58,516 nt of DNA, taken from contig NZ_LMJF01000001.1 of the NCBI RefSeq assembly GCF_001429785.1, positions 1,098-59,613 on the forward strand. Direction: 5' to 3'. The DNA is from Lysobacter sp. Root916 (GTDB lineage: Bacteria > Pseudomonadota > Gammaproteobacteria > Xanthomonadales > Xanthomonadaceae). The notes beneath the pieces are model-generated. The model saw only the letters and a program-made list of their open reading frames with translations, searched no databases and was not told where the DNA came from. Made by a program: the position numbers and the translations under genes. This document shows, piece by piece, positions 1-8,895 of the stretch (within the stretch, counting starts at the first letter, position 1; each line of letters starts with the position of its first letter).

Positions 1-1
1 G

Positions 2-100
2 CTGATCAACCCGGTGGCGATGGACGACGGCCTGCGCTTCGCGATCCGCGAAGGCGGTCGTACGGTCGGCGCCGGCGTGGTGGCGAAGATCATCAAGTGA
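2..100 (+). CDS. tuf: Elongation factor Tu, C-terminal end (partial)
   Basis: Only the last 32 codons and the stop are present; the gene runs in from outside the window. The translated end ([19 protein letters not shown], then [12 protein letters not shown]) is the nearly invariant end of domain III of EF-Tu, the GTPase that brings aminoacyl-tRNA to the ribosome. Its place directly before the S10 operon matches the usual str operon order rpsL-rpsG-fusA-tuf, so this is probably the str-linked tuf copy. The product name is nearly certain. Confidence 0.96.
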   Translation: MINPVAMDDGLRFAIREGGRTVGAGVVAKIIK

Positions 101-109
101 CCCTTTGAC

Positions 110-130
110 CCGGGCGCCTCTGGCGCCCGG
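110..130 (+). terminator. GC hairpin after tuf, probable terminator or processing hairpin
   Basis: A perfect 9-bp stem (CCGGGCGCC / GGCGCCCGG) with a 3-nt loop starts 10 nt after the tuf stop. No clear T tract follows (CCTTGTC), so it is only a moderate candidate for an intrinsic terminator. It could instead protect the 3' end of the mRNA. Confidence 0.5.
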
Positions 131-145
131 CCTTGTCAAGGGGTC

Positions 146-165
146 ATTCCCGCGAAGGCGGGAAT
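146..165. repeat. Short palindromic repeat (ATTCCCGC-GAAG-GCGGGAAT)
   Basis: Eight-base arms flank a 4-nt loop. The form 'CATTCCCGCGAAGGCGGGAATCC' is familiar as a dispersed extragenic palindrome of xanthomonads; that is recalled knowledge, and copy number in this genome cannot be seen here. Confidence 0.6.
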
Positions 166-316
166 CCAGGTCGCCCGCGTAGTTCGGGCCCTGGCAGATC
201 CAGTCTCACCGCAGCATGCAACACAGGAGCCGGGGTTCGCGCCCCGGCTCCGGGTCCTCCGGGCCGGCCCTTTCGGGGCGCCGACCCGGGCATCCGCCGC
301 CGATCGGGCGGGGCGC

Positions 317-346
317 TTGCGTCCCTCCCGGCAATACGGTTAGAAT
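317..346 (+). promoter_or_regulatory. Candidate promoter of the S10 operon
   Basis: TTGCGT (317-322) and TAGAAT (341-346) are separated by 18 bp. The -10 box is good and the -35 partial. Nothing else in the tuf-rpsJ spacer looks better. A start about 7 nt downstream would leave a leader of roughly 315 nt before rpsJ. Confidence 0.45.
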
Positions 347-670
347 GCTCGACCACCGCGCCAGGTCTGTTAATTCAGGCCGGCACGACCAGCGAAATGA
401 GGAGCAGGACGCACCTCGTATTCGCCAGACAGGGATATGTCGCACGGCAGCGCTCCGTACGTTCCGGGCCCTCGAGGCTTCCAAGGAACGCACACGGGGC
501 CCTTCGTGCGTTCTGCTCAGTCTGGGCGGATCGGGAAACCGATCTGCCTTAGTTTTTTTCCAGGCAAGGAAGCTCCGGGGCGAGGGTGCTGCTCTGGAGT
601 GTTTGCGTTTTCGTGGGGTTCGGCACACCCAGAAGCCGGCCCGTCGCTCTTTCAACCAAGGAATTCCGTC
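347..670 (+). promoter_or_regulatory. Untranslated leader of the S10 operon
   Basis: No convincing gene lies between tuf and rpsJ (101-670). Upstream of the leader, 226-251 forms a perfect 10-bp hairpin (GGAGCCGGGG / CCCCGGCTCC). Inside it, 486-493 pairs with 506-513 (GAACGCAC / GTGCGTTC), and 545-549 pairs with 562-566 around a T-rich loop that includes seven T at 553-559. In E. coli the S10 leader binds L4 and carries a U-rich attenuator hairpin. Whether this leader does the same is inference; only the layout is similar. Confidence 0.4.
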
Positions 671-982
671 ATGGCGGACCAAAAGATCCGGATTCGGCTG
701 AAGGCGTACGATCATCGTTTGATCGACCGCTCGGCCAGCGAGATCGTCGAGACGGCTAAGCGGACCGGCGCGCAAGTGCGCGGCCCGATCCCGTTGCCGA
801 CCAAGATCGAGCGTTACACCGTTCTGGTTTCCCCGCACGTCGATAAGGACGCGCGCGACCAGTACGAGACCCGCACGCACAAGCGCGTGCTCGACATCGT
901 CGACCCCAACGACAAGACCGTGGACGCGCTGATGAAGCTCGAACTCGCGGCTGGCGTCGACGTGCAGATCAAGCTGACCTGA
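671..982 (+). CDS. rpsJ: 30S ribosomal protein S10
   Basis: The 103-residue product is the same length as E. coli S10 and contains the family signatures [13 protein letters not shown] near the N terminus and [15 protein letters not shown] around residues 37-51. S10 sits in the 30S head; its extended loop also serves as NusE in transcription antitermination. This is the first gene of the S10 operon, with rplC 11 bp downstream. ATG at 671 was chosen over upstream in-frame codons because the mature family sequence starts there ([10 protein letters not shown]). Confidence 0.98.
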   Translation: MADQKIRIRLKAYDHRLIDRSASEIVETAKRTGAQVRGPIPLPTKIERYTVLVSPHVDKDARDQYETRTHKRVLDIVDPNDKTVDALMKLELAAGVDVQIKLT

Positions 983-993
983 GGCAAGCCACC

Positions 994-1650
994 ATGACCG
1001 CGAAGAAATATTCGTTGGGCATCGTCGGCCGTAAGGCCGGCATGAGCCGCGTCTTCCTCGCCGACGGTAAGTCGGTGCCGGTGACGCTGATCGAAGCCAC
1101 TCCGAACCGTATCACCCAAATCAAGACCACCGACACCGACGGCTACAGCGCCGTGCAGGTGACGGTCGGCGTGCGCCGCGCTGCGCTCGTCAACAAGCCG
1201 GAAGCCGGTCACCTCGCCAAGGCGAAGGTCGAAGCCGGTCGCGGCCTGTGGGAGCTGCGCGTGGAAGCCGACCAGATCGGCGCTTTCGAAGTGGGCGGCG
1301 AGATCAAGGCCGACATCTTCTCCGAAGGCCAGATCGTCGACGTCCAGGGCATCACCAAGGGCAAGGGCTTCCAGGGCACGATCAAGCGCTGGAATTTCCG
1401 CATGGGCGACGCGACGCACGGTAACTCGCTGTCGCACCGCTCGCCGGGTTCGATCGGCCAGCGCCAGACGCCAGGCCGCGTTTTCCCGGGCAAGAAGATG
1501 TCCGGTCACATGGGCGCCGTCCAGCAGAGCACGCAGGGCCTGGAAGTGGTCAAGGTCGACGCCGAGCGCGGCCTGATCGCCATCAAGGGCGCCGTGCCGG
1601 GCGCGCCGGGCGGCGACGTGATCGTCCGTCCGACGAGCAAGGGAGCATAA
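994..1650 (+). CDS. rplC: 50S ribosomal protein L3
   Basis: The 218-residue product opens with [13 protein letters not shown] and has the long central extension ([14 protein letters not shown], then [14 protein letters not shown] and [15 protein letters not shown]) that reaches toward the peptidyl transferase centre. L3 is one of the two proteins that start assembly of the 23S 3' domain. The glutamine in the [10 protein letters not shown] segment is where PrmB methylates E. coli L3. The start lies 11 bp after rpsJ, and the stop is 2 bp before rplD, which suggests translational coupling. Confidence 0.98.
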   Translation: MTAKKYSLGIVGRKAGMSRVFLADGKSVPVTLIEATPNRITQIKTTDTDGYSAVQVTVGVRRAALVNKPEAGHLAKAKVEAGRGLWELRVEADQIGAFEVGGEIKADIFSEGQIVDVQGITKGKGFQGTIKRWNFRMGDATHGNSLSHRSPGSIGQRQTPGRVFPGKKMSGHMGAVQQSTQGLEVVKVDAERGLIAIKGAVPGAPGGDVIVRPTSKGA

Positions 1651-1652
1651 CG

Positions 1653-2258
1653 ATGGAACTTGCCATCAACGGTAGCGACAAGAAGCTGTCGGTTTCCGAC
1701 GCCATCTTCGATCGCGAATTCAGCGAAGACCTGGTTCACCAGGTCGTTGTGGCCTACCGCAACGCGGGCCGCGCCGGCACCAAGGCGCAGAAGACGCGTT
1801 CGGAAGTCAACGGCACCACCAAGAAGTCGAAGAAGCAGAAGGGCGGCGGTGCGCGTCACGGCGCGCTGACGGCTCCGATCTTCGTCGGCGGCGGCGTGAC
1901 CTTCGCGGCCAAGCCGCGCAGCTTCGCGCAGAAGGTCAACCGCAAGATGTACCGCGCAGCGATGGCTGCGATCCTGTCGGAGTTGAACCGTCAGGGCCGC
2001 ATCACCGTCGTCGAGACGCTGGACATCGACTCGCCGAAGACCTCGGGCATGGTCGCCAAGCTGAAGTCGCTCGAAATGGGCCGTCGTCCGCTGCTCGTCA
2101 CCGAGGAAGCCTCCGAGAACCTATACCTCTCGGCGCGCAACCTGCCTTACGTTGAAGTCCGCGACGTTCAGGGACTCGATCCGGTCGCCCTCGTCGGCGC
2201 CGATTCGATCGTGTTCACGACCGATGCGGTCAAGAAGATCGAGGAGTGGCTGGCATGA
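1653..2258 (+). CDS. rplD: 50S ribosomal protein L4
   Basis: The 201-residue product has the L4 core. The basic loop at about residues 45-80 ([19 protein letters not shown]) lines the nascent peptide exit tunnel. In E. coli, L4 also represses its own operon through the S10 leader, and a long leader is present here too. Its stop overlaps the start of rplW (ATGA), so the two are translationally coupled. Length equals the E. coli protein. Confidence 0.97.
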   Translation: MELAINGSDKKLSVSDAIFDREFSEDLVHQVVVAYRNAGRAGTKAQKTRSEVNGTTKKSKKQKGGGARHGALTAPIFVGGGVTFAAKPRSFAQKVNRKMYRAAMAAILSELNRQGRITVVETLDIDSPKTSGMVAKLKSLEMGRRPLLVTEEASENLYLSARNLPYVEVRDVQGLDPVALVGADSIVFTTDAVKKIEEWLA

Positions 2259-2551
2259 ACGACGCCAAGCTCTACAGCATCATCCGTGCGCCGCGCGTGT
2301 CCGAAAAGACCGCGCGTCTGCAGGAAGTTTCCAACCAATACGTCTTCGAAGTCGCGACGGACGCTACCAAGGCCGACATCAAGGTCGCCGTGGAAAAGCT
2401 GTTCGACGTGAAGGTCGAGGCGGTGAATGTGGTCAACGTGAAGGGCAAGAACAAGGCCTTCAAGTTCCGCATGGGCCGTCGCGCCGACTGGCGTAAGGCG
2501 TACGTGAAGCTGGCCGCTGGCCAGTCGATCGACGTGATTGCCAAGCCCTGA
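2255..2551 (+). CDS. rplW: 50S ribosomal protein L23
   Basis: ATG at 2255 overlaps the rplD stop by 4 bp and gives a 98-residue protein; an upstream in-frame start at 2246 would lie inside rplD and is less likely. L23 sits at the tunnel exit and docks trigger factor and SRP. The [14 protein letters not shown] start and the [14 protein letters not shown] loop are typical. rplB follows after 10 bp. Confidence 0.97.
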   Translation: MNDAKLYSIIRAPRVSEKTARLQEVSNQYVFEVATDATKADIKVAVEKLFDVKVEAVNVVNVKGKNKAFKFRMGRRADWRKAYVKLAAGQSIDVIAKP

Positions 2552-2561
2552 GGAAAGACCC

Positions 2562-3389
2562 ATGGCATTGATGACTTTCAAGCCCACTTCCCCCGGCCGC
2601 CGTAGCGCGGTCCGCGTGGTGACGCCGGGCCTGCATAAGGGCGCGCCGCACGCGGCGTTGGTCGAGAAGCAGAGCAAGAGCGGCGGCCGTAACCACCACG
2701 GTCGCATCACCACCCGTCACATCGGCGGTGGCCACAAGCAGCATTACCGCATCATCGACTTCAAGCGCGACAAGGTCGGCATTCCCGCCCGCGTCGAGCG
2801 GATCGAATACGATCCGAACCGCACCGCGCACATCGCGCTGCTGTGCTACGTCGATGGCGAGCGTCGTTACATCATCGCCCCCAAGGGCCTGAAGGACGGC
2901 GACCAGGTGATCGCGGGCCGCGACGCCCCGATCCGCGTCGGCAACACGCTGCCGCTGAGCAACATCCCGGTCGGCACCACCGTGTGCTGCGTCGAGATGA
3001 AGCCGGGCAAGGGCGCCCAGCTGGCCCGCGCGGCCGGCGCCAGCGCCTACCTGGTGGCTCGCGAGCAGGGCTACGCCACGCTGCGTCTTCGCTCCGGCGA
3101 AATGCGCAAGGTGCCGTCGGAATGCGGCGCCACGATCGGCGAAGTCGGCAACGACGAGCACAGCCTCGAGAAGCTCGGCAAGGCCGGCGCCAAGCGCTGG
3201 CGCGGTATCAAGCCGACCGTCCGCGGCGCGGCCATGAACCCGGTCGACCATCCGCACGGCGGTGGTGAGGCCAAGGCTGGCCAGGGCAACCCGCATCCGG
3301 TCACGCCGTGGGGCGTGCCGACCAAGGGTTACAAGACGCGTAAGAACAAGCGTACGCAGCAGTTCATCGTTCGCGATCGCAGGAGCTAA
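2562..3389 (+). CDS. rplB: 50S ribosomal protein L2
   Basis: The 275-residue product is near the usual 273-276. It holds the N-terminal [20 protein letters not shown] segment and the C-terminal [12 protein letters not shown] motif, whose histidine is close to the peptidyl transferase centre, followed by the [12 protein letters not shown] tail. L2 is a primary 23S binder needed for subunit joining. ATG 2562 follows AGGAAAG with good spacing; an earlier in-frame start at 2538 lies within rplW and lacks this site. Confidence 0.98.
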   Translation: MALMTFKPTSPGRRSAVRVVTPGLHKGAPHAALVEKQSKSGGRNHHGRITTRHIGGGHKQHYRIIDFKRDKVGIPARVERIEYDPNRTAHIALLCYVDGERRYIIAPKGLKDGDQVIAGRDAPIRVGNTLPLSNIPVGTTVCCVEMKPGKGAQLARAAGASAYLVAREQGYATLRLRSGEMRKVPSECGATIGEVGNDEHSLEKLGKAGAKRWRGIKPTVRGAAMNPVDHPHGGGEAKAGQGNPHPVTPWGVPTKGYKTRKNKRTQQFIVRDRRS

Positions 3390-3395
3390 TCGGCC

Positions 3396-3665
3396 ATGGC
3401 ACGTTCACTCAAAAAGGGTCCGTTCGTCGACCACCATCTCGCAAAGAAGGTGGAGACCGCGGGCAACAACAAGAAGCCGATCAAGACCTGGTCGCGTCGC
3501 TCGATGGTGCTGCCGGAGATGGTGGGTTTCACCATCGCGGTGCACAACGGCAAGAACCACATCCCGGTGTTGGTCAACGAAAATATGGTTGGCCACAAGC
3601 TTGGCGAATTCGCCCTGACCCGTACGTTTAAGGGTCACGGCGGCGACAAGAAGTCGGGCAAGTAA
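3396..3665 (+). CDS. rpsS: 30S ribosomal protein S19
   Basis: The 89-residue product begins [15 protein letters not shown] and contains the S19 signature region ([22 protein letters not shown]). S19 forms a complex with S13 in the 30S head near the A site. It lies 6 bp after rplB and 10 bp before rplV in the standard order. Slightly shorter than the 92-residue E. coli protein, at the C terminus. Confidence 0.98.
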   Translation: MARSLKKGPFVDHHLAKKVETAGNNKKPIKTWSRRSMVLPEMVGFTIAVHNGKNHIPVLVNENMVGHKLGEFALTRTFKGHGGDKKSGK

Positions 3666-3675
3666 GGAGATGACC

Positions 3676-4011
3676 ATGGAAGCGAAAGCCATCCTGCGCA
3701 CCGCGCGCATCTCCCCGCAGAAGGCCCGCCTGGTCGCCGACCAGGTGCGCGGTCTGTCCGCCGAACGCGCCGTCAACCTGCTGAAGTTCTCGGATAAGAA
3801 GGCAGCTGCACTGATCCGCAAGGTCGTGGAGTCCGCCATCGCCAACGCCGAGAACAACCAGGGCGCCGACGTCGACGAGCTCAAGGTCAAGACCATCATG
3901 GTGGACGAGGGTCCCGCACTGAAGCGCTTCATGGCGCGTGCGAAGGGCCGCGGCACCCGCATCCTCAAGCGCACCAGCCACATTACTGTGGTTGTGGGCG
4001 CGGGCAAGTAA
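3676..4011 (+). CDS. rplV: 50S ribosomal protein L22
   Basis: Two ATGs are available (3670 and 3676). The AGGAG at 3665-3669 is 6 nt before 3676 but directly abuts 3670, so 3676 was chosen; it gives a 111-residue protein starting [16 protein letters not shown], the form known in xanthomonads. L22 lines the nascent peptide tunnel with a long beta hairpin (the [16 protein letters not shown] region), a site where macrolide resistance changes arise in other bacteria. rpsC follows after 14 bp. Confidence 0.96.
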   Translation: MEAKAILRTARISPQKARLVADQVRGLSAERAVNLLKFSDKKAAALIRKVVESAIANAENNQGADVDELKVKTIMVDEGPALKRFMARAKGRGTRILKRTSHITVVVGAGK

Positions 4012-4025
4012 GGCGGAGTCAGACA

Positions 4026-4769
4026 ATGGGTCATAAAGTTCATCCGACCGGTATCCGCCTTGGTATCTCCAAGGACTGGAACTCCAAGTGGTTCGCCGGC
4101 AAGAAGCAGTACGCCGAGTACCTGGCCGCCGATCTCAAGGTCCGCGAGATGCTTCGCAAGAAGCTCGCGCAGGCCGGTATCTCGAAGATCTTCATCGAGC
4201 GTCCGGCCAACAACGCCCGCGTCACGATCCACACCGCCCGTCCGGGCGTGGTGATCGGCAAGCGCGGCGAGGACATCGAGAAGCTGCGTAAGGAAGTCAG
4301 CGCGCTGATGGGCGTTCCGGCGCACATCAACGTGACCGAGGTCCGCAAGCCGGAACTCGACGCGCAGTTGGTCGCCGAGTCGATCGCTCAGCAGCTCGAG
4401 CGCCGCATCATGTTCCGTCGCGCGATGAAGCGCGCCGTGGGCAACGCGATGCGCCTGGGTGCCCTGGGCATCAAGGTCAACGTCGCCGGCCGTCTCAACG
4501 GCGCCGAGATCGCGCGTTCGGAGTGGTACCGCGAAGGCCGCGTGCCTCTGCACACCCTGCGCGCCGACATCGACTACGGCTTCGCTGAAGCCAAGACGAC
4601 GTACGGCATCATCGGCATCAAAGTCTGGGTCTACCGCGGCGAAATCTTCGATTTCTCGCAGGTCGGCCAGGAAAAGCAGGACGATTCGCCGCGTAGCGAT
4701 CGTGGTGACCGCGGCGACCGCGGCGACCGTAACGACCGTCCGGGCCGTCCTGCCCGCGAACAGAGGTAA
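4026..4769 (+). CDS. rpsC: 30S ribosomal protein S3 with a GDR-repeat tail
   Basis: The 247-residue product has the type II KH domain with its GKRG loop at residues 78-81 and the C-terminal S3 domain ([21 protein letters not shown]). S3 lies at the mRNA entry side of the 30S and takes part in helicase activity. The last 20 or so residues are a charged low-complexity tail with [15 protein letters not shown], encoded by near-perfect 9-bp repeats around 4697-4740. The E. coli protein is 233 residues, so the tail explains the extra length. Confidence 0.97.
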   Translation: MGHKVHPTGIRLGISKDWNSKWFAGKKQYAEYLAADLKVREMLRKKLAQAGISKIFIERPANNARVTIHTARPGVVIGKRGEDIEKLRKEVSALMGVPAHINVTEVRKPELDAQLVAESIAQQLERRIMFRRAMKRAVGNAMRLGALGIKVNVAGRLNGAEIARSEWYREGRVPLHTLRADIDYGFAEAKTTYGIIGIKVWVYRGEIFDFSQVGQEKQDDSPRSDRGDRGDRGDRNDRPGRPAREQR

Positions 4770-4775
4770 TCCGCC

Positions 4776-5189
4776 ATGTTGCAACCCAAGCGAACCAAGT
4801 ACCGCAAGGTACACAAGGGCCGCAATGAGGGCCTGAGCTGGAACGGCAATGCCGTCAGCTTCGGCGAATACGGCCTCAAGGCGACCGCACACGGCCAGCT
4901 GACCGCGCGTCAGATCGAAGCGGCTCGCCGCTCGATCAGCCGCTACGTCAAGCGCGGCGGCAAGATGTGGATCCGCGTGTTCCCGGACAAGCCGATCACC
5001 AAGAAGCCGATCGAAGTCCGAATGGGCTCCGGTAAGGGCAACGTCGAGTACTGGGTCGCTCAGATCCAGCCCGGTCGCATGATTTACGAGATCGAAGGTG
5101 TCGCAGAGGACGTCGCGCGCGAAGCGTTCCGTCTGGCGGCCGCCAAGCTCTCGGTGACCACCACTTTCGTTACCCGGACGGTGCGCTAA
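4776..5189 (+). CDS. rplP: 50S ribosomal protein L16
   Basis: The 137-residue product (E. coli 136) starts [17 protein letters not shown] and carries the signature [15 protein letters not shown] and the [19 protein letters not shown] segment. L16 positions the A-site tRNA and matures late in 50S assembly. The last base of its stop codon is the first base of the rpmC start (TAATG), showing translational coupling. Confidence 0.98.
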   Translation: MLQPKRTKYRKVHKGRNEGLSWNGNAVSFGEYGLKATAHGQLTARQIEAARRSISRYVKRGGKMWIRVFPDKPITKKPIEVRMGSGKGNVEYWVAQIQPGRMIYEIEGVAEDVAREAFRLAAAKLSVTTTFVTRTVR

Positions 5190-5374
5190 TGGAACTCAAG
5201 CAACTGCGCGAGAAGTCGGCTGACGAGCTCAAGGCTCATCTGGTCGACCTGCACAAGGAGAGCTTCGCCCTCCGCATGCAGAAGGCCACCGGTCAGCTCG
5301 CTAAGACTCATGAGGCCCGCCGTGTTCGCCGCGAGATCGCTCGCGTGAACATGCTGCTGGGTCAGAAGAAGTAA
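5189..5374 (+). CDS. rpmC: 50S ribosomal protein L29
   Basis: The 61-residue, all-helical product ([18 protein letters not shown], then [17 protein letters not shown] and [16 protein letters not shown]) matches L29 in length and pattern. L29 flanks L23 at the tunnel exit. It overlaps the rplP stop by one base and is followed by rpsQ after 11 bp. Confidence 0.97.
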   Translation: MELKQLREKSADELKAHLVDLHKESFALRMQKATGQLAKTHEARRVRREIARVNMLLGQKK

Positions 5375-5385
5375 GGACCCACGCC

Positions 5386-5655
5386 ATGACCGACAACAAC
5401 ACAGAGAAGGCGCTGCGCACGGTTGAAGGCCGGGTCGTCAGCAACAAGATGGACAAGACCGTCACCGTGCTCGTCGAGCGTCAGGTCAAGCACGCGCTGT
5501 ACGGCAAGTACATCCGTCGCTCGACCAAGCTCCACGCCCACGACGCCGAGAACGCCTGCAAAGAAGGCGACATCGTGCGAGTGAAGGAAATTGCGCCGAT
5601 GTCGAAGACCAAGAACTGGAGCGTGGTTGAGATCGTCAGCCGCGTGGCCGAATAA
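5386..5655 (+). CDS. rpsQ: 30S ribosomal protein S17
   Basis: The 89-residue product contains the S17 OB-fold signatures ([23 protein letters not shown] near residues 10-32 and [11 protein letters not shown]). S17 is a primary 16S binder. The first six residues (MTDNNT) are an acidic/polar extension before the conserved core. It ends the S10 operon in the E. coli arrangement; here rplN follows after only 14 bp with an RBS (GAGGAGG), so S10 and spc operons may be read through. Confidence 0.97.
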   Translation: MTDNNTEKALRTVEGRVVSNKMDKTVTVLVERQVKHALYGKYIRRSTKLHAHDAENACKEGDIVRVKEIAPMSKTKNWSVVEIVSRVAE

Positions 5656-5669
5656 GAGGAGGCTGAACC

Positions 5670-6038
5670 ATGATCCAGATGCAAAGCTACCTCGCCGTGG
5701 CCGACAACTCCGGTGCTAAAGAAGTGATGTGCATCAAGGTGCTCGGCGGCTCCAAGCGCCGTTACGCGCACATTGGCGACATCATCAAGGTCACCGTCAA
5801 GGACGCGATCCCGCGCGGCAAGGTCAAGAAGGGCGACGTCTACGACGCCGTCGTGGTCCGTACCCGCAAGGGCGTTCGTCGCCCGGACGGTTCGCTGATC
5901 CGCTTCGATGGCAACGCTGCGGTGTTGCTCAACAACAAGCATGAGCCGATCGGCACCCGTATCTTCGGGCCCGTGACTCGCGAGCTGCGCTCGGAGAAGT
6001 TCATGAAGATCGTCTCGCTCGCGCCTGAAGTGCTCTGA
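5670..6038 (+). CDS. rplN: 50S ribosomal protein L14
   Basis: The 122-residue product, of invariant family length, begins [19 protein letters not shown] and has the conserved [13 protein letters not shown] and [11 protein letters not shown] segments. L14 forms bridges to the 30S and is the target of the silencing factor RsfS. It is the first gene of the spc operon in the standard scheme. Confidence 0.98.
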   Translation: MIQMQSYLAVADNSGAKEVMCIKVLGGSKRRYAHIGDIIKVTVKDAIPRGKVKKGDVYDAVVVRTRKGVRRPDGSLIRFDGNAAVLLNNKHEPIGTRIFGPVTRELRSEKFMKIVSLAPEVL

Positions 6039-6054
6039 GCGGAGGAACTAGACC

Positions 6055-6369
6055 ATGAACCGTATCAAGAAGGGCGATCAGGTGATCGTCACCGCCGGCA
6101 AGGACAAGGGCAAGAAGGGCGACGTCGTGCGCGTTCTCGGCGACAAGGTCGTCGTGGCGAACATCAACATCGTCAAGCGCCACACCAAGCCGAATCCGCA
6201 GGCCAACCAGCCGGGCGGCGTGATCGAGCGCGAAGCGCCGATCCACATTTCCAACGTCATGCTGTTCAACCCGGCCACCGGCAAGGGCGAACGCATCGGT
6301 TTCAAGGTGCTGGAGGATGGACGCAAACTGCGTGTGTTCCGCTCCAGCGGTGAGGCGGTTGACGCCTGA
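6055..6369 (+). CDS. rplX: 50S ribosomal protein L24
   Basis: The 104-residue product starts [22 protein letters not shown], an N-terminal KOW motif, and contains the [11 protein letters not shown] segment. L24 is an assembly initiator of the large subunit. It sits between rplN (16 bp) and rplE (11 bp). Confidence 0.98.
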   Translation: MNRIKKGDQVIVTAGKDKGKKGDVVRVLGDKVVVANINIVKRHTKPNPQANQPGGVIEREAPIHISNVMLFNPATGKGERIGFKVLEDGRKLRVFRSSGEAVDA

Positions 6370-6380
6370 GGAATGCTGAA

Positions 6381-6923
6381 ATGACCACCCGGCTCGAAGA
6401 GTTCTACAAGAATGAAGTGGTTCCTGCGCTGACCGAGAAGTTCGGTTACAAGAACCCGATGGAAGTGCCGCGCCTGAGCAAGATCACGCTGAACATGGGC
6501 GTGGGCGAGGCTGCGACCAACAAGAAGATCCTGGAAAATGCCGTCGCCGACATGGCCAAGATCTCCGGCCAGAAGCCGATCGTGACGAAGACCCGCGTGT
6601 CGGTAGCTTCGTTCAAGATCCGCGACGGCTGGCCGATCGGCGCCAAGGTCACCCTGCGCCGCGCCAAGATGTACGAGTTCATGGACCGCCTGATCAACAT
6701 CTCGCTGCCGCGCGTGCGCGACTTCCGCGGTGTCTCGGGTCGTTCGTTCGACGGCCGTGGCAACTACAACATGGGCGTCAAGGAACAGATCATCTTCCCG
6801 GAAATCGATTTCGACCAGGTCGACGCGCTGCGCGGCATGGACATCGCGATCACCACGACCGCGAAGACCGATGCCGAGGCCAAGGCCCTGCTCGAAGCCT
6901 TCCGCTTCCCGTTCCGCAACTGA
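6381..6923 (+). CDS. rplE: 50S ribosomal protein L5
   Basis: The 180-residue product (E. coli 179) has the family signature [13 protein letters not shown] at residues 29-41 and the [26 protein letters not shown] loop region. L5 binds 5S rRNA and contacts P-site tRNA. In E. coli, S8 represses the spc operon by binding near the rplE start; no such structure was verified here. Confidence 0.98.
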   Translation: MTTRLEEFYKNEVVPALTEKFGYKNPMEVPRLSKITLNMGVGEAATNKKILENAVADMAKISGQKPIVTKTRVSVASFKIRDGWPIGAKVTLRRAKMYEFMDRLINISLPRVRDFRGVSGRSFDGRGNYNMGVKEQIIFPEIDFDQVDALRGMDIAITTTAKTDAEAKALLEAFRFPFRN

Positions 6924-6938
6924 GTCTAGGATTGAACT

Positions 6939-7244
6939 ATGGCTAAGACCTCCATGATCAACCGCGACATCAAGCGGACCAAGCTGGTGAAGAAGTTCGC
7001 CGGCAAGCGTGATGCGCTGAAGAAGATCATCTCCAGCGACACCTCCTCCTACGAGGAGAAGCTGGAAGCCGCCGTGAAGCTGCAGAAGCTGCCGCGCGAC
7101 TCCTCGCCGAGCCGCCAGCGCAACCGCTGCGCCCTGACCGGCCGTTCGCGCGGCGTCTACCAGAAGTTCGGCCTCGGCCGCAACAAGCTGCGTGAAGCCA
7201 CCATGCGCGGCGACGTGCCTGGTCTTCGCAAGGCAAGCTGGTAA
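6939..7244 (+). CDS. rpsN: 30S ribosomal protein S14 (zinc-free type)
   Basis: The 101-residue product is the long, cysteine-poor form of S14; the short zinc-binding form has two CxxC pairs, while this one has a single cysteine ([19 protein letters not shown]). S14 is a late-binding 30S head protein. A 135-bp spacer with a strong hairpin separates it from rpsH, far longer than the other gaps in this operon. Confidence 0.98.
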   Translation: MAKTSMINRDIKRTKLVKKFAGKRDALKKIISSDTSSYEEKLEAAVKLQKLPRDSSPSRQRNRCALTGRSRGVYQKFGLGRNKLREATMRGDVPGLRKASW

Positions 7245-7267
7245 GATAGTCGGCTGTCCCAGCTGTA

Positions 7268-7293
7268 CCGCCGCGGCCCTCGGGTCGCGGCGG
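7268..7293 (+). other. Strong hairpin in the rpsN-rpsH spacer
   Basis: CCGCCGCG (7268-7275) pairs perfectly with CGCGGCGG (7286-7293), and the inner G-CCC / GGG-T bases extend the stem. No T tract follows immediately, so it may be an mRNA-processing or partial-termination element inside the spc operon. The rest of the spacer up to 7379 holds no gene. Confidence 0.6.
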
Positions 7294-7379
7294 CGCTGTT
7301 GAAAGTGTCGTAAACCGTTGTATCTATTACTGAAATTCGCAATCCCGCGGATATCGGTGCTACTCATAGGTGATATTCA

Positions 7380-7778
7380 ATGAGCATGACTGATCCCATC
7401 GCCGACATGCTGGTCCGCATCAAGAATGCGGCGGCTGTTCGGAAGCAGACGGTGAAGATGCCGTCGTCCAAGGTGAAGGTGGCCATCGCCGCCGTTCTCA
7501 AGGACGAGGGCTACATCCTGGACTCGCGCGTGACCCAAACCACGCCGGGCAAGGCCGAACTCGAAATTTCGCTGAAGTACTACGAAGGCAAGCCGGTGAT
7601 CGAGCGCCTCCAGCGCTACTCCCGTTCGGGCCTGCGCCAGTACCGCGGCAAGGAAGCGCTGCCCAAGGTCCTCGGCGGCCTGGGTATCGCCATCATCTCC
7701 ACCTCGAAGGGCATCATGACCGATGCGCAGGCGCGCCAGCAGGGCGTCGGCGGTGAAGTCCTGTGCTTCGTGGCCTAA
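7380..7778 (+). CDS. rpsH: 30S ribosomal protein S8
   Basis: The 132-residue product begins [16 protein letters not shown], matching E. coli S8 codon for codon at the start, and ends with the conserved [25 protein letters not shown] region. S8 binds 16S helix 21 and, in E. coli, represses the spc operon. ATG 7380 is preferred to the second ATG at 7386 because of this family pattern. Confidence 0.97.
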   Translation: MSMTDPIADMLVRIKNAAAVRKQTVKMPSSKVKVAIAAVLKDEGYILDSRVTQTTPGKAELEISLKYYEGKPVIERLQRYSRSGLRQYRGKEALPKVLGGLGIAIISTSKGIMTDAQARQQGVGGEVLCFVA

Positions 7779-7791
7779 GGGAGGAATCGTA

Positions 7792-8319
7792 ATGTCCCGA
7801 GTTGCCAAGAAGCCGGTCGCCCTCCCGAAGGGTGTCGAAGTGAACGTGCAGGCCGACAACGTCAGCGCCAAGGGCCCGAAGGGCACCTTGTCGATCGCGA
7901 AGCCGGCGGCCATCAACCTGCAGATCGAAAACGGCGAAGCCGTGTTCACCACCGAAGACGCCGCGCTGATCCCGTTGACGGGCACCCTGCGCGCGATCCT
8001 CGCGAACATGGTCAAGGGCGTCTCCGAAGGCTTCGAGCGCAAGCTCGAGCTGGTCGGCGTCGGCTACCGCGCCTCGATGCAGGGTCAGGACCTCAGCCTC
8101 GCGCTGGGTTTCTCGCACCCGGTGCTGTTCAAGGCTCCGGAAGGCATCACCATCGCTACCCCCACCCAGACCGAGATCGTGGTCCAGGGCGCGGACAAGC
8201 AGCGCGTCGGTGAAGTCGCCGCCAAGATTCGTGGTTTCCGTCCGCCGGAGCCCTACAAGGGCAAGGGCGTGAAGTACGCCGGCGAAGTCATCATCCGCAA
8301 GGAAGCCAAGAAGGCCTAA
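7792..8319 (+). CDS. rplF: 50S ribosomal protein L6
   Basis: ATG 7792 follows GGGAGGAATCGTA and gives 175 residues (E. coli 177) starting [17 protein letters not shown]. The C-terminal L6 signature ([20 protein letters not shown]) is present. L6 lies near the factor-binding centre of the 50S. An in-frame start at 7723 would overlap rpsH by 56 bp and is rejected. A small 5-bp hairpin (8330-8342) lies in the 59-bp gap before rplR. Confidence 0.97.
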   Translation: MSRVAKKPVALPKGVEVNVQADNVSAKGPKGTLSIAKPAAINLQIENGEAVFTTEDAALIPLTGTLRAILANMVKGVSEGFERKLELVGVGYRASMQGQDLSLALGFSHPVLFKAPEGITIATPTQTEIVVQGADKQRVGEVAAKIRGFRPPEPYKGKGVKYAGEVIIRKEAKKA

Positions 8320-8378
8320 GGAACGCATCGCCCTCGCAGGGCCGTGCCGACCCCCCTTCAGCTTTCGGAGATCAGAAC

Positions 8379-8732
8379 ATGAACAAGAACATTTCCCGCC
8401 TGCGTCGCGCCAAGTCCACCCGCGCGCACATCCGCGAACTCGGCGTGCCGCGCCTGTCGGTGCTGCGCACCGGTCAGCACCTGTACGCCCAGGTCTTCAC
8501 CGCCGACGGCTCCAAGGTCCTGGCTGCCGCCTCGACCGTGCAGGCCGACGTCAAGGAAGGCCTGAAGAACGGCAAGAACGCCGAGGCCGCCGTCAAGGTC
8601 GGTCACGCGATCGCCGCCAAGGCCAAGGCCGCCGGCATCGAGAAGGTCGCGTTCGACCGTTCGGGCTACCGCTACCACGGTCGCATCAAGGCTCTGGCCG
8701 ATGCGGCGCGCGAAGGCGGCCTGAAGTTCTAA
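8379..8732 (+). CDS. rplR: 50S ribosomal protein L18
   Basis: The 117-residue product (same as E. coli) contains [22 protein letters not shown]... and the C-terminal [24 protein letters not shown] segment. L18 binds 5S rRNA together with L5 and L25. It is followed by an unusually long 163-bp spacer before rpsE. Confidence 0.97.
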   Translation: MNKNISRLRRAKSTRAHIRELGVPRLSVLRTGQHLYAQVFTADGSKVLAAASTVQADVKEGLKNGKNAEAAVKVGHAIAAKAKAAGIEKVAFDRSGYRYHGRIKALADAAREGGLKF

Positions 8733-8740
8733 GGCTTGAA

Positions 8741-8822
8741 GGCGAGGGGATTCGTCCCCACGCCTGAACCAGACAACTGCCGGCGCGGTCTGCGCCGGGC
8801 GTCAGGACGGGTTCCCGTCCTG
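8741..8822 (+). other. Three tandem hairpins in the rplR-rpsE spacer
   Basis: Hairpin 1 (8741-8764) has a TTCG loop and arms GGCGAGGGGA / TCCCCACGCC with one A-A mismatch. Hairpin 2 (8780-8798) is a perfect 7-bp stem, CCGGCGC / GCGCCGG. Hairpin 3 (8803-8822) pairs CAGGACGG with CCGTCCTG. They fill most of the 163 bp between rplR and rpsE, where most related operons have a few bases. None has a T tract. Confidence 0.65.
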
Positions 8823-8895
8823 ATCGCGGCACCCGATGCATATCACAACCATAAGCGGCGACGCCGCAAATCCCATAAACCTACGAGATATCGAA

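Noticed and set aside
206-880. Genes in the tuf-rpsJ spacer (224-, 161- and 139-codon frames)
   Set aside because: Arginine/proline-rich, mutually overlapping and without ribosome sites; the longest runs into rpsJ on the opposite strand.
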